This document shows, piece after piece, positions 5,946-11,701 of a stretch of DNA of 11,740 nt. Origin of the DNA: Baffinella frigidus (lineage: Eukaryota; Cryptophyceae; Cryptomonadales; Baffinellaceae). The stretch spans positions 1,513,699 to 1,525,438 of the forward strand of contig MU646307.1 of NCBI GenBank assembly GCA_026770585.1, written 5' to 3'. The notes beneath the pieces are model-generated. The model ran no database searches. It saw nothing but the letters and a program-made list of their open reading frames with translations, and was not told where the DNA came from. Each line of letters opens with the position of its first letter. Within the stretch, counting starts at the first letter, position 1. Both the position numbers and the translations under genes were made by a program.

Positions 5946-6005
5946 TATCCCTTAAGTGGCCCGGTATATTCCTTAAGTGGCCCGGCGTATCCCTTAAGTG
6001 GCGAG
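5946..6005 (+). repeat. Three tandem copies of the TATCCCTTAAGTGGCC end, 21-bp period
   Basis: Units begin at 5946, 5967 and 5988, each TAT(C/T)CCTTAAGTGGC, separated by CCGG spacers. They match the ends of the foldback at 5756-5863, so a terminal segment has been amplified without the interior. Confidence 0.75.
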
Positions 6006-6042
6006 TAGCCTAATACATTCCTACTGAGGCCTTCTCAAAATG

Positions 6043-6063
6043 GAACCCCGTGGGGTTTTTTTC
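6043..6063 (+). repeat. Short hairpin followed by T-run
   Basis: AACCCCGTGGGGTT followed by six T. It resembles a bacterial terminator in form, but the setting is eukaryotic and no gene ends here, so no termination role is claimed. Confidence 0.4.
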
Positions 6064-6082
6064 TCGGCCCCTTGGCCACGTA

Positions 6083-6200
6083 CAGGGGTACCTCGCTCAT
6101 AAGAAACCGCCCCCCCCCCATAGGACCCCCCTAAGACCCTAGGCATGACCTACCGTAGGGTCCTAGGGGGGCGCGGTTTCTTATGAGCGAGGTACCCCTG
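6083..6200. mobile_element. Foldback element family B, copy 2 (near-intact)
   Basis: Perfectly paired ends CAGGGGTACCTCGCTCATAA with GAAACCGC, flanked by TA on both sides. The interior has the C-run, CCTAAGACCCTAGGCATG and CCTACCGTAGG. With the copy at 9798 it is the best-preserved member and defines the consensus. Confidence 0.85.
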
Positions 6201-6305
6201 TACTTGTACATGTGACCGAATGTTTGCTTGGGCCTATTGTGCCTACCTTTCCAGCCTCGAGCGGATGTTAACGTAAGTCCTGATCTTAGTACAAAATCGA
6301 ATGGA

Positions 6306-6376
6306 AAAAGGTCGAAACTCGACCTTTTGGTCCTTCCCTGAGGGTTGGTGGGAGTCCTTCCCTGAGGGTTGGTGGG
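6306..6376 (+). repeat. 9-bp stem hairpin followed by 24-bp tandem repeat
   Basis: AAAGGTCGA and TCGACCTTT pair around a 3-base loop near 6307-6328. GTCCTTCCCTGAGGGTTGGT occurs twice, at about 6330 and 6354. A similar sequence, TTTGGTCTTTCCGTGAGGGT, lies at about 10195, again after a CGACGA segment, so the unit is dispersed. Positions 6377-6660 show no convincing gene. Confidence 0.6.
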
Positions 6377-6678
6377 CACGGCCACCAGCCTTCGGAGTTG
6401 GCTCAAATCAAGGCCTGGAGCTTGGGCCATTTCTCGGCTGGCACATACGAATCCGTGTGTCTGTCCGAAGGAATTGAAAAAGCTCCAGGACACTGTTTGA
6501 GCAACCTCGGAGGGCGGGCACGGAGTTTCGCATGTTTCGCAGAAAGCATTTACTGTGCAGCACAGCACTGGCCTCGTACTACGGTAGTTGGTGGCTTGCC
6601 ATGCCCCCCCTCGCATTCACGCCTCTCGTCCATCGTACACGGGTCAGTCCCTCGCAACACATGAAGCTGCGTCTCTCC

Positions 6679-7290
6679 TCATTCACACGTCTCTTCGATC
6701 CTACACGCCCTCTTGCACAGCGCGCCCAAGTCCAAGCATGCGTTGTTGCGCGTCATGCGCGTTCGCCGCGTTGGCTCAGCGAGGTAGAGGTGGTCCTCGA
6801 AAGCATGCGCCTCGGACCCGCTGGTCCTCTCGAGGCCCACCTGCTCCCGGATCTCTCCTTGTCTGACTGCACGAGCGCACGACAGCCGGAGCGCTAACCA
6901 GTCGAGCGGCTCCCCCTCCTCGGGCTCGTCCTTGACCGCCGCTACCGCTGGGCTCCGGTCAACTCGCGCGGGCTTGACCATGCCGGGCATCTTGGGCGCA
7001 CACGCGCGGCCAGCGCGCGGTGTCCCGCCAGAGAGGCGAAGTGTCCCTACGCCAGAGAGCAGACTCTGGTTCGAGGAAGCGCGCCGCACGGCGCTCGCGC
7101 CCACGCCGAGGCGAGCCAGAACGTTCTCATGCAGGTGCACGTGGATCGGGCCCCTCAGCTGCGCCCCCTCCTTGCGGCACGCGCGAATGGGCGAAGCATT
7201 ACCGGAACTTAAGTTCTCGACGCGTGCACGGCAGTCCCTCGCCGCGTGTTCCCCGCCCGAAACCTTCGCCGCGTGCGTCATCACCTCCAT
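6679..7290 (-). CDS. Hypothetical protein, minus-strand paralogue with VKDEPEE segment and conserved C-terminal domain
   Basis: Read from ATG at 7290 (M-E-V-M) this is 203 codons; a second ATG at 7281 gives 200. The frame stays open upstream to about 7776, but that part contains tandem repeats, no in-frame ATG within the similarity and no match to the paralogue, so I start at the edge of similarity. Order from M at 7281: variable N-terminus, H-rich I-H-V-H-L-H-E-N-V-L-A-R-L module (about 46-58), S/R/G-rich linker, M-V-K-P-A-R, acidic V-K-D-E-P-E-E, then a basic/acidic C-terminal domain from R-L-S-C-A-R-A. The C-terminal 61 residues match the plus-strand paralogue exactly. Relative to it, this copy lacks one H-rich module, eight residues before R-L-S-C and two near the end, all multiples of three bases. 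No signal peptide or membrane segment is evident. Family not recognised. Antisense frames are also open, so strand is inferred. Confidence 0.45.
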   Translation of the reverse strand: MEVMTHAAKVSGGEHAARDCRARVENLSSGNASPIRACRKEGAQLRGPIHVHLHENVLARLGVGASAVRRASSNQSLLSGVGTLRLSGGTPRAGRACAPKMPGMVKPARVDRSPAVAAVKDEPEEGEPLDWLALRLSCARAVRQGEIREQVGLERTSGSEAHAFEDHLYLAEPTRRTRMTRNNACLDLGALCKRACRIEETCE

Positions 7291-7369
7291 TGCTTGGTCG
7301 CACAGTCTTGGGAGCGACGTGGGGGCGGTGTAGGATGTTGAGTCTTCACCAAGAGCTTGGCAGAGGTCG

Positions 7370-7440
7370 CGGGTCTTGTTGTTGCGATCAGTTCGCGGAT
7401 TTTGTTGTTCCGAGTTCGCGGATCTTGTTGTTGCGACGAG
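7370..7440 (-). repeat. Short tandem repeat, about 27-bp unit with CAACAACAAGA and CCGCGAACT
   Basis: On the minus strand AACAACAAGATCCGCGAACT-like units occur three times. They fall in the open extension upstream of the minus-strand gene and translate differently in each frame, which suggests untranslated sequence. Confidence 0.65.
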
Positions 7441-7501
7441 GGGAAATCGTTGCGTACGCACGGCCAACGGGGCCCCACCTTGGAAATCGGTTGAGAAGAT
7501 A

Positions 7502-7567
7502 AGCACGGACGTCGTTTCTGAAGTTCCTAAGACGTCCGTGTGACCTTTGAGACGTCCGCGTGACCTG
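7502..7567. repeat. GACGTCCGYGTGACCT direct repeat with partial inverted arm
   Basis: GACGTCCGTGTGACCT and GACGTCCGCGTGACCT lie 20 bp apart at about 7531-7567. An inverted CACGGACGTC at about 7504 can pair with the first. This is upstream of the minus-strand gene and could be regulatory, but no known site is recognised. Confidence 0.5.
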
Positions 7568-7797
7568 CAAGGGGTCCTAAATAGTACGAGCTCGTAGTAA
7601 AAAAGAGCACGGGCGATGAAAAATTGACGTTTGTGTGGTAAAATGATTCGATTTTGTCGGCCGTGATAGACAATCGTTGCGGAAGGTCTTATCTCTCCAT
7701 CTTGCAAACACCGCGTGACTGAGATGAGACCCTGAACGAACAGGAACCCAGTCTCCTGTAAATTTGTTAACTGCACTCTCAGTCAAAACATTTCGCC

Positions 7798-7892
7798 TAA
7801 GTCAACTCCCCCTGAAAGCCAGCGCCTTAAGTCAAATGCCTGCTCCCAGAGCAGGTCCATCAAAACGAAAACAGGGGAAAGTTGACTTAAGT
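7798..7892. repeat. Foldback in the spacer between the divergent genes
   Basis: TAAGTCAACTCCCCCTG near 7798 pairs with CAGGGGAAAGTTGACTTA near 7873, with small bulges. Inside is a 7-bp hairpin CCTGCTCCCAGAGCAGG. Further TAAGTCAA (about 7828) and GGTTGACTTAGC (about 7903) segments repeat the arm. It lies between the two paralogues, in either gene's upstream region. It could be a MITE or an inverted-duplication breakpoint. Confidence 0.55.
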
Positions 7893-7980
7893 GAGCTGGT
7901 TGACTTAGCTGAAATCTTGTGGCTCGGAGTGAACTGTGTGACCCTAAAAAGGGCTCCAATTCACCAGATACTCGAGATTC

Positions 7981-8187
7981 GTGCGTGATGATGACCTTGA
8001 TGACCTACAAGATTTTAAAACCTCGAAAAGCCTTAATTCGTGCAGGAAGGTGTTTCTGGCTTTAGGCCCATCCAGAATCTGGGGCCACGAGATATTATGC
8101 TGGGGCCACGAGATATCACGCACCCACCCAAGACGAGAACTCAAAAAGAAATCTCAGATCAGGTACTTGACCGAGACAAGCAAGTGA
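7981..8187 (+). other. Open frame without ATG upstream of the plus-strand gene
   Basis: A frame reading R-D-D-D-L-D-D-L-Q-D-F-K-T-S-K, later R-R-E-L-K-K-K-S-Q-I-R-Y, stays open to TGA at 8185-8187. The stop overlaps the ATG of the plus-strand gene by one base, in another frame. It has no in-frame ATG and could only be coding as a spliced exon or a broken gene. It contains two direct copies of CTGGGGCCACGAGATAT (about 8079 and 8099). Composition looks protein-like but there is no second copy to test it. Confidence 0.2.
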
Positions 8188-9038
8188 TGACGCTCGCGGT
8201 GACTCGCGTCGGCGGTGTGGACGGGAATTACGCGGCGAGGAGCTGCAGTGCAGGCGCGGAGAACCTTCCCGCCCACGCTTCGCCCATGCGCGCTTGCCTC
8301 AAGGAGGCGGTGCAGCCGATGGCACACATCCACGTCCACCAGCATGAGAACGTTCTGGCTCGCCTCAGCATGGGCGCGAGCGCCGCACGGCGCTCTTGCT
8401 CGACCCCGTCTACGCTCTCGGGCGCAGAGACGCCTCGGATGAGTGCACCCAAGAATGCGCCCAAGAACGTGGCGAGGGGCTGCAGTGAAGGCGCGGAGAA
8501 CTTTCCCGCTCCGCCCATGCGCGCTTGCCTCAAGGAGGGGGCGCCGCCGATGTCTCACATCCACGTCCACCAGCATGAGAACGTTCTGGCTCGCCTCAGC
8601 ATGGGCGCGAGCGCCGTGCGGCGCTCTTGCTCCATCCATTCCACACTCTCGGGCGCAGAGACGCCTCGGACAGGCGCTACCAACAATGCGCCTAAGCACG
8701 CCGGCATGGTCAAGCCCGCGCAAGTGGAACGGAGCCCAGCGGTAGCGGCGGTCAAGGACGAGCCCGAGGAGGAGGAGCCGCTCGACTTGTTAGCGACATC
8801 ACTCGACCTCTCCCAGCTGCTTCGGCTGTCGTGCGCTCGTGCAGTCAGACAAGGAGAGATCCGGGAGCAGGTGGGCCTCGAGAGGACCAGCGGGTCCGAG
8901 GCGCATGCGTTCGAGGACCACCTCTACCTCGCTGAGCCAACGCGGCGAACGCGCATGACGCGCAACAACGCATGCTTGGACTTGGGCGCGCTGTGCAAGA
9001 GGGCGCGGCCGTCTCGGATGGAAGAGACGTGTGAATGA
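8187..9038 (+). CDS. Hypothetical protein, plus-strand paralogue with duplicated H-rich module and conserved C-terminal domain
   Basis: From ATG at 8187 the frame runs 283 codons to TGA at 9036-9038. The frame is open back to about 8040 and another ATG lies at 8097, but similarity to the minus-strand paralogue begins at 8187 (V-M-T). Order: short N-terminus (1-15); module 1 (16-94) and module 2 (95-171), each with R-x-C-S-x-G-A-E-N, M-R-A-C-L-K-E and H-I-H-V-H-Q-H-E-N-V-L-A-R-L; M-V-K-P-A-Q linker; V-K-D-E-P-E-E-E-E at 189-197, a match to the psi-K-x-E sumoylation consensus with acidic tail; a leucine-rich stretch (about 199-212); then the shared C-terminal domain from R213 to the end. The C-terminal domain is rich in R, E and H, with no membrane segment. 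No catalytic motif is recognised. The alternating H residues might bind metal; that is inference. Whether introns or further exons exist cannot be seen. Minus-strand frames overlapping it are also open because of high GC. Confidence 0.5.
   Translation: MTLAVTRVGGVDGNYAARSCSAGAENLPAHASPMRACLKEAVQPMAHIHVHQHENVLARLSMGASAARRSCSTPSTLSGAETPRMSAPKNAPKNVARGCSEGAENFPAPPMRACLKEGAPPMSHIHVHQHENVLARLSMGASAVRRSCSIHSTLSGAETPRTGATNNAPKHAGMVKPAQVERSPAVAAVKDEPEEEEPLDLLATSLDLSQLLRLSCARAVRQGEIREQVGLERTSGSEAHAFEDHLYLAEPTRRTRMTRNNACLDLGALCKRARPSRMEETCE
8232..8699 (+). repeat. In-frame 237-bp tandem duplication inside the plus-strand gene
   Basis: Copy 1 is 8232-8468 and copy 2 starts at 8469. The period is 237 bp (79 codons), with a 6-bp deletion in copy 2. 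The 60-bp stretch encoding I-H-V-H-Q-H-E-N through M-G-A-S-A is identical in both copies. Elsewhere many differences change the amino acid (A to E, L to F, V to A). The minus-strand paralogue has one module only. Confidence 0.8.
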
Positions 9039-9249
9039 GGAGACACGTAGCTTCAGGCGTCGAGGGGCGCTGGCAAAGGACAGTAAAACGCTGTTTCTGC
9101 AAAACTCTGACCCCCGCCCCCCGCTCTCTTGCTGCCCCGCCCGCACTCCAAACTACTGTAGGCTCCTTCACCGGAGGTGGACGAACATGGGCATTTCCTA
9201 AATAGTACAAACACGGCCGTCATCTGTGCACACCCAGACAGACGCTGCG

Positions 9250-9291
<42 letters not shown>

Positions 9292-9292
9292 C
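9250..9292 (+). repeat. Compound microsatellite (TC)n(CA)n
   Basis: About 14 TC units run directly into about eight CA units. It is 210 bp downstream of the plus-strand gene. Between the gene and here (9057-9249) no feature is recognised except a 13-bp TCCTAAATAGTAC at 9196-9208 that also occurs at 7575-7587. Confidence 0.9.
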
Positions 9293-9347
9293 ACCTAGAG
9301 AGGGGTCACGACACGCCTCCTCTGCAGCCTGACAGGCCACTGCCCTA

Positions 9348-9385
9348 CAGCGGTTCCTCGCTCAGAAGAAAGCGCGCCCCCCTAG
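9348..9385 (+). mobile_element. Family B foldback, left-half fragment
   Basis: CAGCGGTTCCTCGCTCAGAA then AGAAAGCGCGCCCCCCTAG matches the left arm of family B with several changes, and it has TA before it. No right arm follows before the next copy begins at 9409. Confidence 0.6.
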
Positions 9386-9408
9386 CTAGAGACCGTACAG
9401 TGCATGTA

Positions 9409-9527
9409 CCGAGGTACCTCGCTCATAAGAAACCGCCACCCCCTAGGACCCTACAGTAGGCCTCCGCCTAGGGCCCTCTGGTGGTCCTAGGGGAGGGGGG
9501 CGGTTTCTTATGAGCGAGGTACCCCTG
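9409..9527. mobile_element. Foldback element family B, copy with altered left tip
   Basis: The left tip reads CCGAGGTACCTCGCTCATAA instead of CAGGGGTACC; the right tip is the consensus GAGCGAGGTACCCCTG. TA flanks both sides. The right-hand TA (9528-9529) is shared with the left end of the next fragment. Confidence 0.8.
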
Positions 9528-9529
9528 TA

Positions 9530-9571
9530 CAGGGGTTCCTCGCTCATAAGAAAGCACGCCCCCCGAGGACC
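9530..9571 (+). mobile_element. Family B foldback, left-half fragment abutting the previous copy
   Basis: CAGGGGTTCCTCGCTCATAA then GAAAGCACGCCCCCC, breaking off at GAGGACCC. It touches the previous element across a single TA. From 9572 to 9797 there is a CCTACGGTAGG palindrome fragment (about 9687-9730) and no gene. Confidence 0.7.
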
Positions 9572-9751
9572 CTATTTTAAATGTGGGGCTGTTACCATTT
9601 GTACCAGTCACGGGTGGGAATGGTCACGTTCACACAGCGGACTTGCAAGAGATTTTGAATAACCCCCAAGCGATATGACCTAAGACCCTACGGTAGGCAA
9701 CCCGTAGGGGCATAGGGGGGTTCCTACGGATAAGGTGCATGTAACGGAAAC

Positions 9752-9770
9752 TCGGGCACTGAGTGCCCGA
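9752..9770. repeat. Perfect 9-bp hairpin
   Basis: TCGGGCACT and AGTGCCCGA pair around one base. No further signal nearby. Confidence 0.7.
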
Positions 9771-9797
9771 AAATCCCTTCGTAGCCCTCTGTGTGGA

Positions 9798-9914
9798 CAG
9801 GGGTACCTCGCTCATAAGAAACGCCCACCCCCCTAGGACCACCATAGGGCCCTAGGCATGATCCTACTGTAGGTTCCTAGGGGGGGGCGGTTTCTTATGA
9901 GCGAGGTACCCCTG
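9798..9914. mobile_element. Foldback element family B, near-intact copy
   Basis: Consensus ends CAGGGGTACCTCGCTCATAA and the exact inverse at 9895-9914. The interior has CCTAGGACCACCATAGGG, CCTAGGCATGATCC and CCTACTGTAGG. TA follows the right end, but GA precedes the left, so the TA pair is incomplete here. Confidence 0.85.
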
Positions 9915-10093
9915 TACTGGGGAAATTCCCGCAGTAACGTGACCAACCGCGATATTTGTGTAAAAAATACTGCGCAGCGGACCACTTGTAGAGAACTTTT
10001 AAAATACGGCCTAAGTAGGTAGGTCGGGGAGCTCATCCGTAGATCGTTCCCATCAAGAGTGCGGTGGGCGTGGCCTTCGATGTGAGTGTGATA

Positions 10094-10121
10094 CAAAGCA
10101 CCAAAGCACCAAAGCACCAAA
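10094..10121 (+). repeat. Short tandem repeat CAAAGCAC, three units
   Basis: The 9-bp unit CAAAGCACC occurs three times in succession. The surrounding 9917-10230 shows no gene. Confidence 0.8.
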
Positions 10122-10231
10122 GTCACATTGCTGGCCTCGAGTGGGTGGGGTCATTTCCTCTGCAAGGTGAATCTGAGGTCTGAAAATCGACGATTTGGTC
10201 TTTCCGTGAGGGTTGGTACAGGGGTACTACC

Positions 10232-10450
10232 ATGCCGCCCGGTCGCCGACCAAGGGGGAAACCGGCGCCGACGCTGCCGCAGCGGCCCGGAGGCTCGTCC
10301 CGTTTTCAGGAGACCCGTCGGTCCCCTCTGCATTCTCTGCCTCCAAGGGCATTCGCGGCCGCTACGCTCCGCTTTTCTTTTTTTTTTCTTTCTCTTCGTT
10401 CGTGGGGTCGGGAGATAGAATCCCGAACCGACCTTCGCTACCAGATATGA
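10232..10450 (+). CDS. Possible small open frame, 72 codons (tentative)
   Basis: A frame opens at ATG in the context CTACCATGC at 10232 and runs to TGA at 10448-10450. The product is rich in R, P and S at the start, then F/L-rich where a pyrimidine tract (about 10372-10400) is translated. Three plus-strand frames are open across this GC-rich region, so length alone is weak evidence. The T/C-rich tract might instead be a splice acceptor region. No family is recognised. From 10451 to 10539 nothing is seen. Confidence 0.15.
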   Translation: MPPGRRPRGKPAPTLPQRPGGSSRFQETRRSPLHSLPPRAFAAATLRFSFFFLSLRSWGREIESRTDLRYQI

Positions 10451-10539
10451 CCCCGCTAGAGGGGAGGCGTCTCACAAGGCCCTGGGGCAACACGAGCTGA
10501 GACCAAACCTGAGTTCATTGACCGTTCACATCACTCAAC

Positions 10540-10598
10540 TAGAGGCTCGCGACCTGGTCCGTGACCGAGGCTCGCAACCTGTCTGACCGAGGCTCACA
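10540..10598 (+). repeat. GACCGAGGCTCACA dispersed repeat, interrupted copy
   Basis: AGAGGCTCGCGACCTGG, GACCGAGGCTCGCAACCTG and GACCGAGGCTCACA follow one another, matching the elements at 1178-1248 and 11343-11381. The copy is cut by a family B element beginning at 10597. Confidence 0.65.
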
Positions 10599-10713
10599 GG
10601 TACCTCGCTCATAAGAAACCGCCCCCCCCCCTAGGACCACCGTAGGGCCCTAGGCATAGGCCTACTGTAGGGTCCTTAGGGGGGGGCGGTTTCTTATGAG
10701 CGAGGTACCCCTG
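10597..10713. mobile_element. Foldback element family B, copy in a dispersed repeat
   Basis: The left tip is shortened to CAGGTACCTCGCTCATAA (GG missing); the right tip is the consensus, followed by TA. The interior keeps CCTAGGACCACCGTAGGG and CCTACTGTAGGG. Confidence 0.8.
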
Positions 10714-10743
10714 TAGTCCTTCCTTCCACCAAGCCTCCGATCG

Positions 10744-10863
10744 AGGGGTACCTCTTTTATAAGAAACGCCCACCCCCCTAGGACCAGCATAGGGCCCTAG
10801 CAAGGCATAGGCCTGCTGTAGGATCCTGGGGGGGGGCGTTTTTTTATGAGCGAGGTACCCCTG
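10744..10863. mobile_element. Foldback element family B, diverged copy
   Basis: Left AGGGGTACCTCTTTTATAAG and right TTATGAGCGAGGTACCCCTG. It contains a small insertion (CTAGCAAGGCATAGG) in the centre. TA follows the right end. Confidence 0.75.
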
Positions 10864-10864
10864 T

Positions 10865-10912
10865 AGCTCTGTCTCAGTCGATTTGGTTTTGCCAACTTGG
10901 TGAGACCGAGCT
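10865..10912. repeat. Hairpin with 12-bp arms, one mismatch
   Basis: AGCTCTGTCTCA at 10865-10876 pairs with TGAGACCGAGCT at 10901-10912, and CTTTTTCG follows. It directly adjoins the right end of the family B copy. Confidence 0.55.
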
Positions 10913-10945
10913 CTTTTTCGCCCCAAAGTTAGGGACTCGTAAAGA

Positions 10946-10977
10946 TCAGTGGCGAGACTTTGGAGTCTCGCCACTGA
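10946..10977. repeat. Perfect 14-bp hairpin with 4-base loop
   Basis: TCAGTGGCGAGACT pairs exactly with AGTCTCGCCACTGA around TTGG. It lies about 50 bp before the telomeric array. No role is evident. Confidence 0.8.
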
Positions 10978-11007
10978 ATTCATTCCCACCTGCGCAAAAT
11001 CAAAAAC

Positions 11008-11290
11008 CAAACCCCTAAACCCTGGACCCTAAACCCTAAACCCTAAACCCTAAACCCTAAACCCTAAACCCTAAACCCTAAACCCTAAACCCTGAACCCT
11101 AAACCCTAAACCCTAAACCCTAAACCCTAAACCCGGGACCCTAAGCCCTCAACCCTTAACCCTAAACCCTAAACCCTAAACCCTAGACCTTAAATCCCAA
11201 ACCCGGGACCCGGGACCCGGGACCCGGGACCCTAAACCCTCAACCCTCAACCCTAAACCCGGGACCCTAAACTGTAAACCCTAAACCCGC
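11008..11290 (-). repeat. Interstitial telomeric array CCCTAAA with CCCGGGA variants
   Basis: Positions 11027-11131 contain 15 uninterrupted heptamers, 14 perfect CCCTAAA and one CCCTGAA (11090-11096). Degenerate units follow, including a tandem run of CCCGGGA (about 11203-11230) and isolated CCCGGGA at about 11132 and 11258. This is the cleanest telomere sequence in the window and defines the repeat as TTTAGGG on the minus strand. Confidence 0.95.
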
Positions 11291-11342
11291 AGGTGCAACG
11301 CACTGTGCCGCTACCTGGGCCTCCCGCCTCCAGTCAACGGCC

Positions 11343-11381
11343 ATCGAGGCTCATCACCTGTCCGACCGAGGCTCACACAGG
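11343..11381 (+). repeat. GACCGAGGCTCACA dispersed repeat copy
   Basis: ATCGAGGCTCATCACCTG then TCCGACCGAGGCTCACACAG, closely matching 1208-1248. It sits downstream of a telomere-like tract. Confidence 0.65.
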
Positions 11382-11440
11382 CTGGCGTCAGCCCGGGGGG
11401 GAGAGGCTGAGAGCGTCTCCGTCTCAACCTCCCCACCCAG

Positions 11441-11590
11441 CCACCAGCCCTCACGGGCTGAGCAAATCGACGCTTTTCGATGTTCAAGATCAAGGCGAAA
11501 CGGCTCCACGGACGCCGGAATCCGGCGGCCTTTAAGGGAAATACGTGACCTCGAATTCGACGGTTTGCTCAGGCTGTGAGGTTTGGTGGA
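11441..11590. repeat. Imperfect foldback, about 150 bp
   Basis: CCACCAGCCCTCACGGGCTG then AGCAAATCGA at 11441-11470 pairs imperfectly with 11560-11589 (CGGTTTGCTCAGGCTGTGAG then GTTTGGTGG). The centre includes a small palindrome CGCCGGAATCCGGCG. Only this copy is visible. The rest of 11591-11668 is GC-rich with no recognised feature. Confidence 0.45.
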
Positions 11591-11668
11591 GGGCTGACTC
11601 CAGGCTGGCTGGAATCGCCTCCCCCCCCGCTCAGCTTCTGTGGTTGGTCCACATTGATCGAGAGAGAG

Positions 11669-11684
11669 CCCCCCCCCCCCCCCC
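11669..11684 (+). repeat. Run of 16 C
   Basis: Homopolymer following GAGAGAGAGC; exact length uncertain. Confidence 0.85.
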
Positions 11685-11701
11685 GAGGAGGGATGGCTGC
11701 A

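Noticed and set aside
6043-6063. Rho-independent terminator
   Set aside because: The shape fits, but the DNA is eukaryotic and no gene ends there.
6131-6616. Minus-strand frame of 161 codons
   Set aside because: Its end is a family B element (RGTSLIRN) and the rest crosses a hairpin and a 24-bp tandem repeat; no second copy or recognisable domain.
6532-6897. Plus-strand frame of 121 codons opposite the minus-strand gene, with a similar one at 8799-9146 on the minus strand
   Set aside because: Both are antisense to the nearly identical C-terminal domain, so their likeness follows from the DNA identity.
7291-7776. N-terminal extension of the minus-strand gene to 7776
   Set aside because: It starts at GTG, has no similarity to the paralogue, and covers tandem repeats; probably run-through of an open frame.
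8040-8186. N-terminal extension of the plus-strand gene from GTG at 8040
   Set aside because: GTG is an unlikely eukaryotic start and similarity begins at 8187; the ATG at 8097 remains possible.
8154-8723. Minus-strand frame of 189 codons opposite the plus-strand gene
   Set aside because: GC-rich shadow frame; it does not span the full similarity between paralogues, whereas the sense frame does in both.
7575-9208. 13-bp TCCTAAATAGTAC at 7575-7587 and 9196-9208 as a target duplication around the gene pair
   Set aside because: Both are in the same orientation, but the first lies upstream of one gene and not outside the pair, so it does not bound a unit; chance or a minor repeat.
10404-10440. 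tRNA-like T-arm (TCGGGAGATAGAATCCCGA)
   Set aside because: Only one small hairpin; no acceptor, D or anticodon stems could be fitted around it.
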